From: an uncultured Marinoscillum sp.
GTDB taxonomy: Bacteria; Bacteroidota; Bacteroidia; Cytophagales; MED-G16
Length of the DNA stretch: 64,000 nt
Direction: 5' to 3'
Assembly (NCBI GenBank): GCA_902626505.1
Contig: CACOFQ010000003.1
Location: 1-64,000 of the forward strand
Position numbers and translations under genes: made by a program. Positions 1 to 9,180 of this stretch are shown here, one piece after another; position 1 is the first letter of the stretch; each line of letters starts with the position of its first letter. Under the pieces are notes generated by a model. The model was not told where the DNA came from. It worked only from the letters and a program-made list of their open reading frames with translations, and searched no databases.

Positions 1-7
1 ATTTATC

Positions 8-3000
8 ATGAGACATTTTATAAGATTTTTTACAATAATATTTCTATTTGTCCTTTCCTCAGAGGTTAATGGACAAATCAATTTCACTAATGATGGTGGT
101 GATAAATTATTTTCTAATGCTGCAAACTGGGCTGGAGGTGTTGTTCCTACCGCTGCAGATAAAATAAAATTGGATACTAATGGAGACACAATCATAGTGG
201 ATGGTGTGTATAATGTAAGACAGATACTAGCTACTAAAGTTAAAGGAGCTATTATTGGTAATGGAGGTAGTGATACTCTTTATGTTAATGGAAATGCAAT
301 TAATGGTGTTGCAATTGGACAACCAATCCAAGCTAATGGAAACGACGCAAGAGTCGCTTTTCATTTACCGGTTGTTTTAAAAACAACAGCTGGTGCAACA
401 AATAAAGCATTTGCCACAAATGGCCTTCGATCTCATATCAAATTTTTTGATGTTTTTATTAATAACTCAGGTCATTTAACTCTTTCAAACCCAAATAACA
501 AAGCGAATACACAGTTTCATTTTGATGGGAAGTATTTGTCTAATAAATGGCTTAATATAAATGCAAATTCTCAAGTTACTTTTGGTGAAAATTCAGATTT
601 TACGAAGCATAACAGTGCTGTTAGATTTACAGGAAATGCTGGGAATGGTCATCTTACTGTAAAATCAGCTAAAAATAAATTTAAAACCGCTGGGACTAAA
701 GTGATTGTTAATACAGGTGGAACCTTAGTAGCTGATACTGAGGATGTTCTTAAAACTACCCTACAGATTGACACTGATAAGACTCTCAACTTGACAGTAA
801 ATGCAAATCAGTCAAACGGTGGTAAAATAACTATGGTTTCTGGAAAAATAAACCTTACTGTTAAGAATACTGTAACAAACCTTGATTTTCCTGATAACTC
901 TGCTTCAGATTGGGGAACAGGTACAATAGATGTTACAGGATTTAAAAATGGTGTTGTAAGCTTTGGAACTACAGCAAGTGGAATTACTTCTGGACAATTA
1001 GCTCAAATAACAACAGATGGTTTAGGTACTCTCTCTATTGACGAGGGTGGAAACTTAAATACTTTAGATCTATTCTTCTCAGAATATGCTGAGGGTTCAA
1101 GTAATAATAAATATTTAGAAATTTATAATCCTACTTCAGCCTCAGTTTCACTAGATGGATATGCATTAGCTAGTGTATCAAATGCTCCATCAACAGCTGG
1201 TGTGCATGAAAATTGGAAAGCATTTGCCACTGGAGCTACTATAGCTTCTGGAGATGTGTATATTGTTGCTCATCCATCAGCTGCTCAGAATATTTTAGAT
1301 GAAGCTGATGAAACTTATGATAAATTATCTAATGGTGATGATGGTTTTGGACTTGCAAAAGGTACAGAGGAATCTCATACTATAATAGATTGGGTAGGTG
1401 ACTTTGATGGTGATCCAGGTAGTGGATGGGAAGTTGCTGGTATTGTAAAAGCTACTCAAAATAGAACCTTAATAAGAAAGTCCTCTGTCGCTGCAGGAAA
1501 TACATCTTGGGCTGCTACAGTTGGAACTGATGCTAATGATTCAGAGTGGATTGTTAAAAACACAGATTATCATGATGATTTGGGTAAGCATACCTACAAA
1601 CCAGGATATATTCCTCCACCAACAGTTCAGTTTACTTCTGCAACTGTTGCTGCTTGTGAAGGTGATGGAACTGCTACTTTAATTGTATCAATTACAGATC
1701 CAAGTGCAACAGCAGCTACTACGGTTGATGTTGCCCTTACTACTGGTACTGCTAGTGCTATCAGTGATTACACAACGCAAACTCTTACGTTTGCTGCTGG
1801 AAGTTCAAAAGCTGATACAGTAACTATAACTATTCCTGATGACTCGGATATAGAAAGTGCAGAAACATTTGTATTTACACTTCAGAATGTTTCAACAGGA
1901 GGTGCAATTGGTGATGATACTACCGCAACATTGACGGTATCAGATAATGATTACGTGTACAATGCTGCTGGTCCTAACCTATTCTTCTCAGAATATGCTG
2001 AGGGTTCAAGTAATAATAAATATTTAGAAATTTATAATCCTACATCAGAAACTGTTTCGCTAGATAACTATGCTTTCGTTAATACAAGTGGAGCCTCTAG
2101 TGGATCATATGAGTTTTGGACTAATTTCGCTTCAGGTGCTACTATTGCTGCAGGTGCTACTTACGTTGTAGCCCACTCTTCGGCAAATGAAACAATAAAA
2201 GCAGCTGCTGATGAAACAAGAGTTTTATATCACAATGGTGATGATGTTCAGGCACTTGTAATAGGATCTGAGTGTGGATACACCATTCTTGATATAATTG
2301 GTGACTTCTATGAAGATGATGCTGCAAATGATCCAGGTGATGGATGGACAGTTGCTGGTGTTGCAAATGCAACTAAAGATCACACACTTGTAAGAAAAGC
2401 TAGCGCTACAACAGGTAACGCTAACTGGACTCAATCTGCTGGAACTAATGCTGATGACTCAGAGTGGATGGTTAAAGACAAAGATGACTTTAGTAATGTT
2501 GGAAAACATAAGTATGGAGTTTCTAATACTGCTGTACAGTTTAGTCCTACTTCATCAACTAGATGTGAAGGTGATCAAGTTGACTCGCTAGTAGTATCAA
2601 TTACTGATCCTAGTGCAACTGTAGCAACTACAGTTGAGGTTGCATTAACCTCAGGAAATGCTAGTGATTTAGGTGATTACACAACACAAACACTTACGTT
2701 TGCTGCTGGAAGTAGTCAAGTTCAGCATATAATTGTAACTTTTTCTGATGATACTGAGGTTGGAAGTACAGATACTTATGTATTTACTCTTCAGAATGTT
2801 GCAGGAGGAGAAAGTGCTGAAATTGGAGTTGATTCTACGTATACCCTTAACATTCAAGACGATGACGTTGAAGCTGGTACGGTTGATCTATTCTTCTCTG
2901 AGTATGCAGAAGGATCATCCTATAATAAATACTTAGAGATTTATAACCCAACTTCACAAGAAGTTTCTTTGGATGGTTACGCATATGCTAACTCATCTAA

Positions 3001-3967
3001 TGGTAGTGATGGTACATATGAGTACTGGAATGATTTCCCATCTGGAGCGGTAATTGCTGCAGGTGCAACTTATGTTATAGCTCATAAAGATGCGGATCAA
3101 TCTATTTTAGATAAGGCAAATGAGATTACAACATTATACCATAATGGAGATGATGGTCAGGCGCTTATGAAAGGTACAGAATGTGGATACATTGTACTTG
3201 ATAGAGTTGGTGACTTTGGAGAAGATCCAGGTAATGGATGGGAAGTTGCAGGTGTTGCAGATGCAACAAAAGATCACACTTTAATTAGGAAAGCGAGTGT
3301 AGCTACTGGAAATAATGATTGGGCTGCTGCTGCTGGAACCACTGCAGATGATTCTGAGTGGATAGTTAAAGACAAAGATGACTTTGCCGATGTTGGATCT
3401 CACACGTATGTTCCTGATTCAGATGGCGACGGTGTAACTGACGATATAGATCAGTGTCCTGATACTCCTAGCGGAGCTTCAGTTGATGCAAATGGTTGTG
3501 CTGACTCACAAAAAGATGCGGATGGAGATGGCGTTAGTGATGATATAGATCAGTGTGCTGATACTCCTAGCGGAGCTTCAGTTGATGCAAATGGTTGTGC
3601 TGATTCCCAAAAGGATACGGATGGCGATGGTGTAACTGATGATCTAGATCAATGTGCCAGTACTCCAAGTGGAGCTACTGTTGACGCAACAGGTTGTGAA
3701 TTGCCACTATTTGTTGAAAAAGTATCATTTATAAATAGAATTTATCCTAACCCTGCTTCAGAGATTCTGAAAGTAGAACTTGATAATTCGATGGTACTTA
3801 ATAAGTATGTAATAAATGATTTAGATGGTAAAATAATTGAAGCTGTAAATATAGGCCGTCAATTAGAATACCTTGAGATTGATGTTAAGTCATTTAATGA
3901 AGGACTATTTATTCTGCACTTAGACTTTGATAAAGGAAATACCAAAGTCAAATTCTTGAAAGAATAA
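8..3967 (+). CDS. T9SS-secreted multidomain adhesin: signal peptide, beta-rich N-terminus, 3x lamin-tail domain (LTD), 2x Calx-beta, 3x thrombospondin type-3 repeats, T9SS type A sorting domain
   Basis: 1319-aa ORF; signal peptide MRHFIRFFTIIFLFVLSSEVNGQ; three copies of LFFSEYAEGSS.NKYLEIYNPTS; Calx-beta-like segments; DxDGDGVxDDxDQCxxTPSGAxVDAxGC x3; C-terminal IYPNPASEILKVE... Confidence 0.85.
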   Translation: MRHFIRFFTIIFLFVLSSEVNGQINFTNDGGDKLFSNAANWAGGVVPTAADKIKLDTNGDTIIVDGVYNVRQILATKVKGAIIGNGGSDTLYVNGNAINGVAIGQPIQANGNDARVAFHLPVVLKTTAGATNKAFATNGLRSHIKFFDVFINNSGHLTLSNPNNKANTQFHFDGKYLSNKWLNINANSQVTFGENSDFTKHNSAVRFTGNAGNGHLTVKSAKNKFKTAGTKVIVNTGGTLVADTEDVLKTTLQIDTDKTLNLTVNANQSNGGKITMVSGKINLTVKNTVTNLDFPDNSASDWGTGTIDVTGFKNGVVSFGTTASGITSGQLAQITTDGLGTLSIDEGGNLNTLDLFFSEYAEGSSNNKYLEIYNPTSASVSLDGYALASVSNAPSTAGVHENWKAFATGATIASGDVYIVAHPSAAQNILDEADETYDKLSNGDDGFGLAKGTEESHTIIDWVGDFDGDPGSGWEVAGIVKATQNRTLIRKSSVAAGNTSWAATVGTDANDSEWIVKNTDYHDDLGKHTYKPGYIPPPTVQFTSATVAACEGDGTATLIVSITDPSATAATTVDVALTTGTASAISDYTTQTLTFAAGSSKADTVTITIPDDSDIESAETFVFTLQNVSTGGAIGDDTTATLTVSDNDYVYNAAGPNLFFSEYAEGSSNNKYLEIYNPTSETVSLDNYAFVNTSGASSGSYEFWTNFASGATIAAGATYVVAHSSANETIKAAADETRVLYHNGDDVQALVIGSECGYTILDIIGDFYEDDAANDPGDGWTVAGVANATKDHTLVRKASATTGNANWTQSAGTNADDSEWMVKDKDDFSNVGKHKYGVSNTAVQFSPTSSTRCEGDQVDSLVVSITDPSATVATTVEVALTSGNASDLGDYTTQTLTFAAGSSQVQHIIVTFSDDTEVGSTDTYVFTLQNVAGGESAEIGVDSTYTLNIQDDDVEAGTVDLFFSEYAEGSSYNKYLEIYNPTSQEVSLDGYAYANSSNGSDGTYEYWNDFPSGAVIAAGATYVIAHKDADQSILDKANEITTLYHNGDDGQALMKGTECGYIVLDRVGDFGEDPGNGWEVAGVADATKDHTLIRKASVATGNNDWAAAAGTTADDSEWIVKDKDDFADVGSHTYVPDSDGDGVTDDIDQCPDTPSGASVDANGCADSQKDADGDGVSDDIDQCADTPSGASVDANGCADSQKDTDGDGVTDDLDQCASTPSGATVDATGCELPLFVEKVSFINRIYPNPASEILKVELDNSMVLNKYVINDLDGKIIEAVNIGRQLEYLEIDVKSFNEGLFILHLDFDKGNTKVKFLKE
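1070..3417 (+). repeat. Internal tandem repeat of LTD+Calx-beta units, exact 909-bp period (copies begin 1070, 1979, 2888; third copy LTD only)
   Basis: ctattcttctc... anchors at 1070, 1979 and 2888; 65-nt block 1070-1134 identical to 1979-2043. Confidence 0.9.
3418..3704 (+). repeat. Thrombospondin type-3 (calcium-binding) repeats, 99-bp period
   Basis: gatactcctagcggagcttcagttgatgcaaatggttgtgctga (44 nt) identical at 3461-3504 and 3560-3603; third diverged copy follows. Confidence 0.85.
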
Positions 3968-3984
3968 ATAGTAGTAAACCAAAT

Positions 3985-4011
3985 AAAAAGGGCCTTTTAT
4001 AGGCCCTTTTT
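3985..4011. terminator. Bidirectional intrinsic terminator hairpin
   Basis: aaaaagggcct-tttat-aggcccttttt: 11-bp perfect stem, 5-nt loop, T-run on both strands, between convergent genes. Confidence 0.85.
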
Positions 4012-5514
4012 TATTAATTTAATATTATATCTTTCATCATTTAATCTAAAAGAAAAGATATAAATACCATTATTATCTCTATTTAAATTAATGTTGTTTT
4101 TTCCGAGTAATTTATTTTTTTTAAGTACTACCCTTCCCTTTGTATCATAAACTATTATATCTCTAATTTTTTTATTCGTATCAATTATAAATGACTCTGA
4201 AAAGGGGTTAGGATAAATTTTAATTATTTTATTAACATAACTCTCTATCGAGAGAGGAGGTAATTCAACGATATTGATTACAACTTGAATATTTTCTTTT
4301 AGAAGTCCATCAGAAACTTCAACTATTAGAACAAACTCTTTATAAGATTCATAGGATAAAGTATTACCATTACTAACAAATATTTCTCCTTCATTGTTTA
4401 TGTTAAAAAAATTTTCCTCATTTCCAGATATAATTGAATAAGTAATATCATCACCATCGGGATCAGTAGCTAAAACTTTTCCTACTAGTGTATTATCATT
4501 AGGAAATTCATTTAAATTAAAAATAGTATCATTCCCTACTGGAGAATTATTTATTGGAAACACAGCCTCTTTACTAAAAACAAGATCAACAGATACGGGG
4601 AGGTGATCAGAGGCATCATGAAGGGCATCTGCTAGTTCTTGAGACACAGCAGAATTTGGACTAACATTAATTGCCATATCATAATGATTTCCATCATTAC
4701 CAATGACCTCATAAGAATCTTTTATTACAAAAGTATTATTACTATCCATCAGTGAGTCAGAAAATAGTATATAATCAAATCTATCGTCCATTCCCCCGCT
4801 TGCTCCTCCGCCAAATTGTGAAGTTCTAGGAGACTGTGTATGATAAATTGCATATTCTGAGTTTCTGTATGTTCCTTCTACCTTTACTAAATCATTAAAC
4901 TTACCATATCCAGTAGAGGTTGTTTCAAAAAATTTCTGATACGCAGGCTCATTAGTAGAATAAATATTGAAATCTCCAGCAGCAACATAAAAATGGTCTT
5001 CATTCATTTGTTTAGTATAATTAATTAGTTGCTCAACTTGATTATATCTTCTCTGTTCATATGAAGATCCTTTTTGTGCTTTCATATGAAGATTGAAAAC
5101 AAAAAATATCTTCTCAGATTGAATATGCTTTAACCTATAAGCTACTATATTTCTAGGATCTCCCTCTATTTTAGAAGTTGATAATATTTCAAACTTATTT
5201 TTGTCATAAAATAAAGCTTGATCTATATCAGTATCATCATAAAATTTTGCTGATAAAAATTTATTAGCATCTTTATTTAGCACATTATTTAAAAAATTAG
5301 TTACTCCAGAATTATTTGTAAGCTCTTGTGTAATATATAAGTCAGCTTTTATGTAATCTATAACCTTTTTAAAGTCTAAATTTCTATTTGTATTTGAACC
5401 GTATCTAAGAAGGTTATAAGTTGCAATTTTAACAGTATCTTGAGATTTTAAATCAAGTATATTTATAAATAAAATAAATAGAATTAACAGAATTTTATTC
5501 ACCTTTTTATTCAT
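3997..5514 (-). CDS. Endonuclease/exonuclease/phosphatase (EEP) family protein with cadherin-like domain and T9SS type A sorting domain
   Basis: Motifs IATYNLLRYG, ITQEL, FNLHMKA, AAGDFNIYS, ASDHLPVSVDL; C-terminal IYPNPFSESFIID... Confidence 0.85.
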   Translation of the reverse strand: MNKKVNKILLILFILFINILDLKSQDTVKIATYNLLRYGSNTNRNLDFKKVIDYIKADLYITQELTNNSGVTNFLNNVLNKDANKFLSAKFYDDTDIDQALFYDKNKFEILSTSKIEGDPRNIVAYRLKHIQSEKIFFVFNLHMKAQKGSSYEQRRYNQVEQLINYTKQMNEDHFYVAAGDFNIYSTNEPAYQKFFETTSTGYGKFNDLVKVEGTYRNSEYAIYHTQSPRTSQFGGGASGGMDDRFDYILFSDSLMDSNNTFVIKDSYEVIGNDGNHYDMAINVSPNSAVSQELADALHDASDHLPVSVDLVFSKEAVFPINNSPVGNDTIFNLNEFPNDNTLVGKVLATDPDGDDITYSIISGNEENFFNINNEGEIFVSNGNTLSYESYKEFVLIVEVSDGLLKENIQVVINIVELPPLSIESYVNKIIKIYPNPFSESFIIDTNKKIRDIIVYDTKGRVVLKKNKLLGKNNINLNRDNNGIYIFSFRLNDERYNIKLIKKGL

Positions 5515-5580
5515 TATTCAAAATATTTTTTCGTTTGCAAATTAAGTTAAAACTTCTGCAATTTTATTTTTTTTAAAACT

Positions 5581-5611
5581 TTTGTTTCATAAAAATTGGG
5601 ATATATATTTG
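5581..5611 (+). promoter_or_regulatory. Bacteroidota-type promoter of the sdh operon (-33 TTTG, 19 bp, -7 TATATTTG)
   Basis: TTTG 5581-5584, 19-bp spacer, TATATTTG 5604-5611; ATG at 5631. Confidence 0.65.
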
Positions 5612-5630
5612 TCGAAGTTTATAGGATTAC

Positions 5631-6518
5631 ATGCTAAAAGTAGACATATTAACTGACAGATTAAGGCAAGATAAATGGTGGATTTCTCCAATGCTTGTTC
5701 TTCTTGGACTACTCTCTTTTGTAGTATATTCTACATGGGCAGCGTGGCAAGGAGAATACTTTTGGTGGAGTGGAGGTAGTGAAGGTTTTGGTGGATATTT
5801 ATCCCCATTCTACTCTCCAACCGTATATATTGACGCTTCGAAACCGGGTGTGCCACCACTAGACTTTTCTCTTTTAGGGAGTTGGCCTGAGTGGTTGAGC
5901 TGGCTACCAGGACAATCTCCAGCATGGTTAATTCTCATTTTCCCTCTATCCTTTAGGTTTACGTGTTACTATTATAGAAAAGCTTACTACAGAGCATTTT
6001 CTTTAAATCCTCCAGCATGTGCTGTTCAACCCATTAAAGGGGTTCCATCCCAGGTTTCAGCTGTTACAAACGGAAATATTAATGCATTTAATTCCGGAGA
6101 AAGATACGATGGTGAGAGAGGACTATTATTATTTCAAAATATTCATAGGTTCGCAATGTATTTTGCTGTGATTTTTATATTTATTTTAAGCTATGATGCA
6201 TTTCTTGCATTTTTTAATAATGGCAATTTTGGATTTGGTGTTGGAACACTTATTCTTACAATAAATCCAATATTACTTGGATGTTATACATTTGGCTGCC
6301 ATTCAATTAGACACTTAATGGGTGGCAATCTCGACTGTTACTCTTGCAGTTTATATAAAGATAAAGTCACTCATAGCAGCTGGAAAATAGTTACATTTCT
6401 TAACAGAAGACATCAGCTTTTTGCTTGGTTAAGCCTTGTTTGGGTTGGTTTTTCAGATGTTTATGTAAGACTTGTATCGATGGGAATTATTAACGATATT
6501 AATACTTGGGGAATATAA
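5631..6518 (+). CDS. sdhC: Succinate dehydrogenase membrane-anchor subunit, actinobacterial Sdh1-like type
   Basis: Multi-TM protein directly upstream of sdhA/sdhB; RLRQDKWWISPMLVLLGLLSFVVYSTWAAWQGEYFWW...YLSPFYSP. Confidence 0.7.
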   Translation: MLKVDILTDRLRQDKWWISPMLVLLGLLSFVVYSTWAAWQGEYFWWSGGSEGFGGYLSPFYSPTVYIDASKPGVPPLDFSLLGSWPEWLSWLPGQSPAWLILIFPLSFRFTCYYYRKAYYRAFSLNPPACAVQPIKGVPSQVSAVTNGNINAFNSGERYDGERGLLLFQNIHRFAMYFAVIFIFILSYDAFLAFFNNGNFGFGVGTLILTINPILLGCYTFGCHSIRHLMGGNLDCYSCSLYKDKVTHSSWKIVTFLNRRHQLFAWLSLVWVGFSDVYVRLVSMGIINDINTWGI

Positions 6519-6520
6519 TT

Positions 6521-8389
6521 ATGTTAGATATATCAGGAATTAGAAGATTACAATTTGACGTTCTAGTAATTGGGGCGGGTGGAGCTGGGCTCTCAGCAGC
6601 AATTGCTGCTTCACAAGAAGAAGGTGTTAGAGTAGGTTTAGTATGTAAATCATTGCTCGGAAAGGCTCATACTGTGATGGCTGAAGGTGGAATGGCTGCA
6701 GCTCTAGGAAATGTAGATGATAGAGATGACTGGAAAATTCATTTCAGAGATACAATGCGTGGTGGAAAAATGTTGAATAACTGGAAAATGGCTGAAATTC
6801 ATGCTAAAAATGCTCCTGCTAGGGTTAGAGAACTTGAACATTGGGGAGCTGTATTCGATAGAACTAAAGACGGACTAATTAACCAAAGAAATTTTGGTGG
6901 ACACAGGTACCCTAGACTGGCTCACGTTGGAGACAGAACTGGACTTGAGATGATTAGAACACTCCAGGATCATGGAATTCATCAAGGAATAGATATTCAA
7001 ATGGAATGTACTGCTCTTGATATTTTAAAAGATAAGGATGGAAAAGTATCAGGTATTGTTTGCATGTACAGAGAAACTGGTGAGTTTATAGTATTTGAAA
7101 CTAAAACTTTAATTTTTGCTACCGGAGGAGCTGGTAAATCATGGGAAGTTACTTCTAATAGCTGGGAATATACTGGAGATGGTTACGGCATGGCATATGA
7201 AGCTGGTGCTGAACTTATAGACATGGAATTTAATCAATTCCACCCAACTGGCATGGTTTGGCCACCATCTGTAAAAGGGATACTGGTAACAGAAGGCGTT
7301 AGAGGAGAAGGAGGAATTTTAAAAAATAGTGAAGGGAAGAGATTTATGTTTGACTATATCCCAGAAAAATTTGCTAATGAAACTGCAGATACTGAAGAAG
7401 AGGCTGCTAGATGGCTTCAAGGTGACAAAAGTGCAAGAAGGCCACCTGAATTGTTAACTAGAGATGTTGTTGCTAGAGCAATTAACACTGAAGTAAAAGC
7501 AGGAAGAGGGTCTGTCCACGGAGGAGCTTACCTAGATATAGCTACTCAGAGATCTGCTGAAGATATTAAAAGAAAATTACCCTCTATGTACCATCAGTTT
7601 AAAGTTCTTGCTGAACTTGATATTACAAAGGAACCAATGGAAGTTGGTCCAACATGTCACTATTTTATGGGAGGAATAAAAGTTGATGCTGAGACATCAA
7701 TGACAAATGTTGACGGACTATTTGCCTGCGGAGAAGCGGCAGGAGGAATGCACGGCGCTAATAGGCTTGGGGGAAATTCTCTGTCAGATCTCCTTGTATT
7801 TGGTAATTTATCGGGTGTAGAAGCAGCAAAATATGCTAGAAAACTTAAGTCTATACCAAAATCTGATGATGAAGATATTAAAAGAATAATTAAAAGTGCT
7901 ACATCAATTCTTAATAGAGAAAAAGGAAATAATCCTTATTTGATTCATGAAGATTTACAGAAAAATATGCAATATAACGTTGGAATTATTAGAACAAAGA
8001 ATGAAATTACTGATGGTATAGAAAGAATTGAAAAAATGAAAGATGAATTCAAGGAAGTTAAAGCAGCAGGAACTAGTCAATTTAATCCTGGCTGGCATGA
8101 AGCTTTAGCACTAAGAAACCTTCTAATTTCTTCAGAGGCAGTTGCAAAATCTGCTTTGCTACGTGAGGAAAGTAGAGGAGCACATACTAGAGAAGATTTT
8201 CCTGAAGAGAAAAAAGATTGGTTAGAGTATAATATCATTAATAAAAAAGGAAAAAATGGTAAAATGGATACCATCAAAGAAAAAAGAGGAAATCCAGACA
8301 CTGAATTAAAGAGAATTGCAAATTCAAGTATTGAAGAACTTGAAAAAGAAGTAAAACTAGATCACGAAAAATTAATGACTAAAATATGA
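6521..8389 (+). CDS. sdhA: Succinate dehydrogenase/fumarate reductase flavoprotein subunit
   Basis: FAD-binding VIGAGGAGLSAAIAA; HPTGMVWPP; RLGGNSLSDLLVFG; ESRGAHTREDFPEE; ATG at 6521. Confidence 0.92.
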   Translation: MLDISGIRRLQFDVLVIGAGGAGLSAAIAASQEEGVRVGLVCKSLLGKAHTVMAEGGMAAALGNVDDRDDWKIHFRDTMRGGKMLNNWKMAEIHAKNAPARVRELEHWGAVFDRTKDGLINQRNFGGHRYPRLAHVGDRTGLEMIRTLQDHGIHQGIDIQMECTALDILKDKDGKVSGIVCMYRETGEFIVFETKTLIFATGGAGKSWEVTSNSWEYTGDGYGMAYEAGAELIDMEFNQFHPTGMVWPPSVKGILVTEGVRGEGGILKNSEGKRFMFDYIPEKFANETADTEEEAARWLQGDKSARRPPELLTRDVVARAINTEVKAGRGSVHGGAYLDIATQRSAEDIKRKLPSMYHQFKVLAELDITKEPMEVGPTCHYFMGGIKVDAETSMTNVDGLFACGEAAGGMHGANRLGGNSLSDLLVFGNLSGVEAAKYARKLKSIPKSDDEDIKRIIKSATSILNREKGNNPYLIHEDLQKNMQYNVGIIRTKNEITDGIERIEKMKDEFKEVKAAGTSQFNPGWHEALALRNLLISSEAVAKSALLREESRGAHTREDFPEEKKDWLEYNIINKKGKNGKMDTIKEKRGNPDTELKRIANSSIEELEKEVKLDHEKLMTKI

Positions 8390-9180
8390 GCTTAAGAAAC
8401 TTTAAAATTTACAGAGGAGATGACGAAAGAGGTGAATTGGTAAGTTATCAGTGTGAGGTAACTGAGGGAATGGTAGTTTTAGACGTTATTCATAGAATTC
8501 AAGCAGATCAAGCAAATGATCTCGCTTGTAGATGGAACTGTAAAGCTGGAAAATGTGGCTCATGCAGTATAGAAATTAACGGTAAGCCAAGACTCGGGTG
8601 TATGACTAGAATGAATGAATTTGAGGAAGATAAAACAATTGTAATTACTCCATTAAAATCATTCCCTGTAATTAAAGACATTGTAACTGATGTTTCGTGG
8701 AATTATAAACAGAATGAAGAAATCACTCCGTTCTCACCATCAGAAAAAAGTAAAAAGAAAGATTTTGTTATGATGCAAAAGGATGTTGAGAGAGTTCAAG
8801 AATTTAGAAAATGCATTGAGTGTTATCTATGCCAAAACATGTGTCATGTTATTAGAGATAATGAGGGGAAGAAAGATTTCTCTGGACCAAGATTTATGGC
8901 TAGGCTTGCTAGCCTAGAGATGCATCCTATGGATGAAGCAGATAGAATTGAGGATGTTAAAGAAAAACACGGTTCAGGAATGTGTAATATAACTAGATGC
9001 TGTACAGAAGTTTGTCCTGAAGAAATTCAAATTACAGATGATGCAATCATACCGCTAAAGGAAAGAGTTGTTGATAGGTTCTATGACCCTGTTATGATGT
9101 TATTTAGAAAAATATTTGATAAAAAAGAAAGACAAAAAACAAAGTCTAAAGTTTCATCTTTTCTAAAGATGTTTTTCTAG
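8386..9180 (+). CDS. sdhB: Succinate dehydrogenase/fumarate reductase iron-sulfur subunit
   Basis: CRWNCKAGKCGSCSIEINGKPRLGC 2Fe-2S; CIECYLCQNMCH and CNITRCCTEVCPE clusters; ATGA overlap with sdhA. Confidence 0.92.
   Translation: MSLRNFKIYRGDDERGELVSYQCEVTEGMVVLDVIHRIQADQANDLACRWNCKAGKCGSCSIEINGKPRLGCMTRMNEFEEDKTIVITPLKSFPVIKDIVTDVSWNYKQNEEITPFSPSEKSKKKDFVMMQKDVERVQEFRKCIECYLCQNMCHVIRDNEGKKDFSGPRFMARLASLEMHPMDEADRIEDVKEKHGSGMCNITRCCTEVCPEEIQITDDAIIPLKERVVDRFYDPVMMLFRKIFDKKERQKTKSKVSSFLKMFF

Noticed and set aside
2157-2936. Antisense/overlapping short ORFs inside the LTD adhesin (2157-2372, 2225-2434, 2669-2857 minus; 2748-2936 plus)
   Set aside because: Alternative-frame by-products of a repetitive coding region; no signal peptide or family features.
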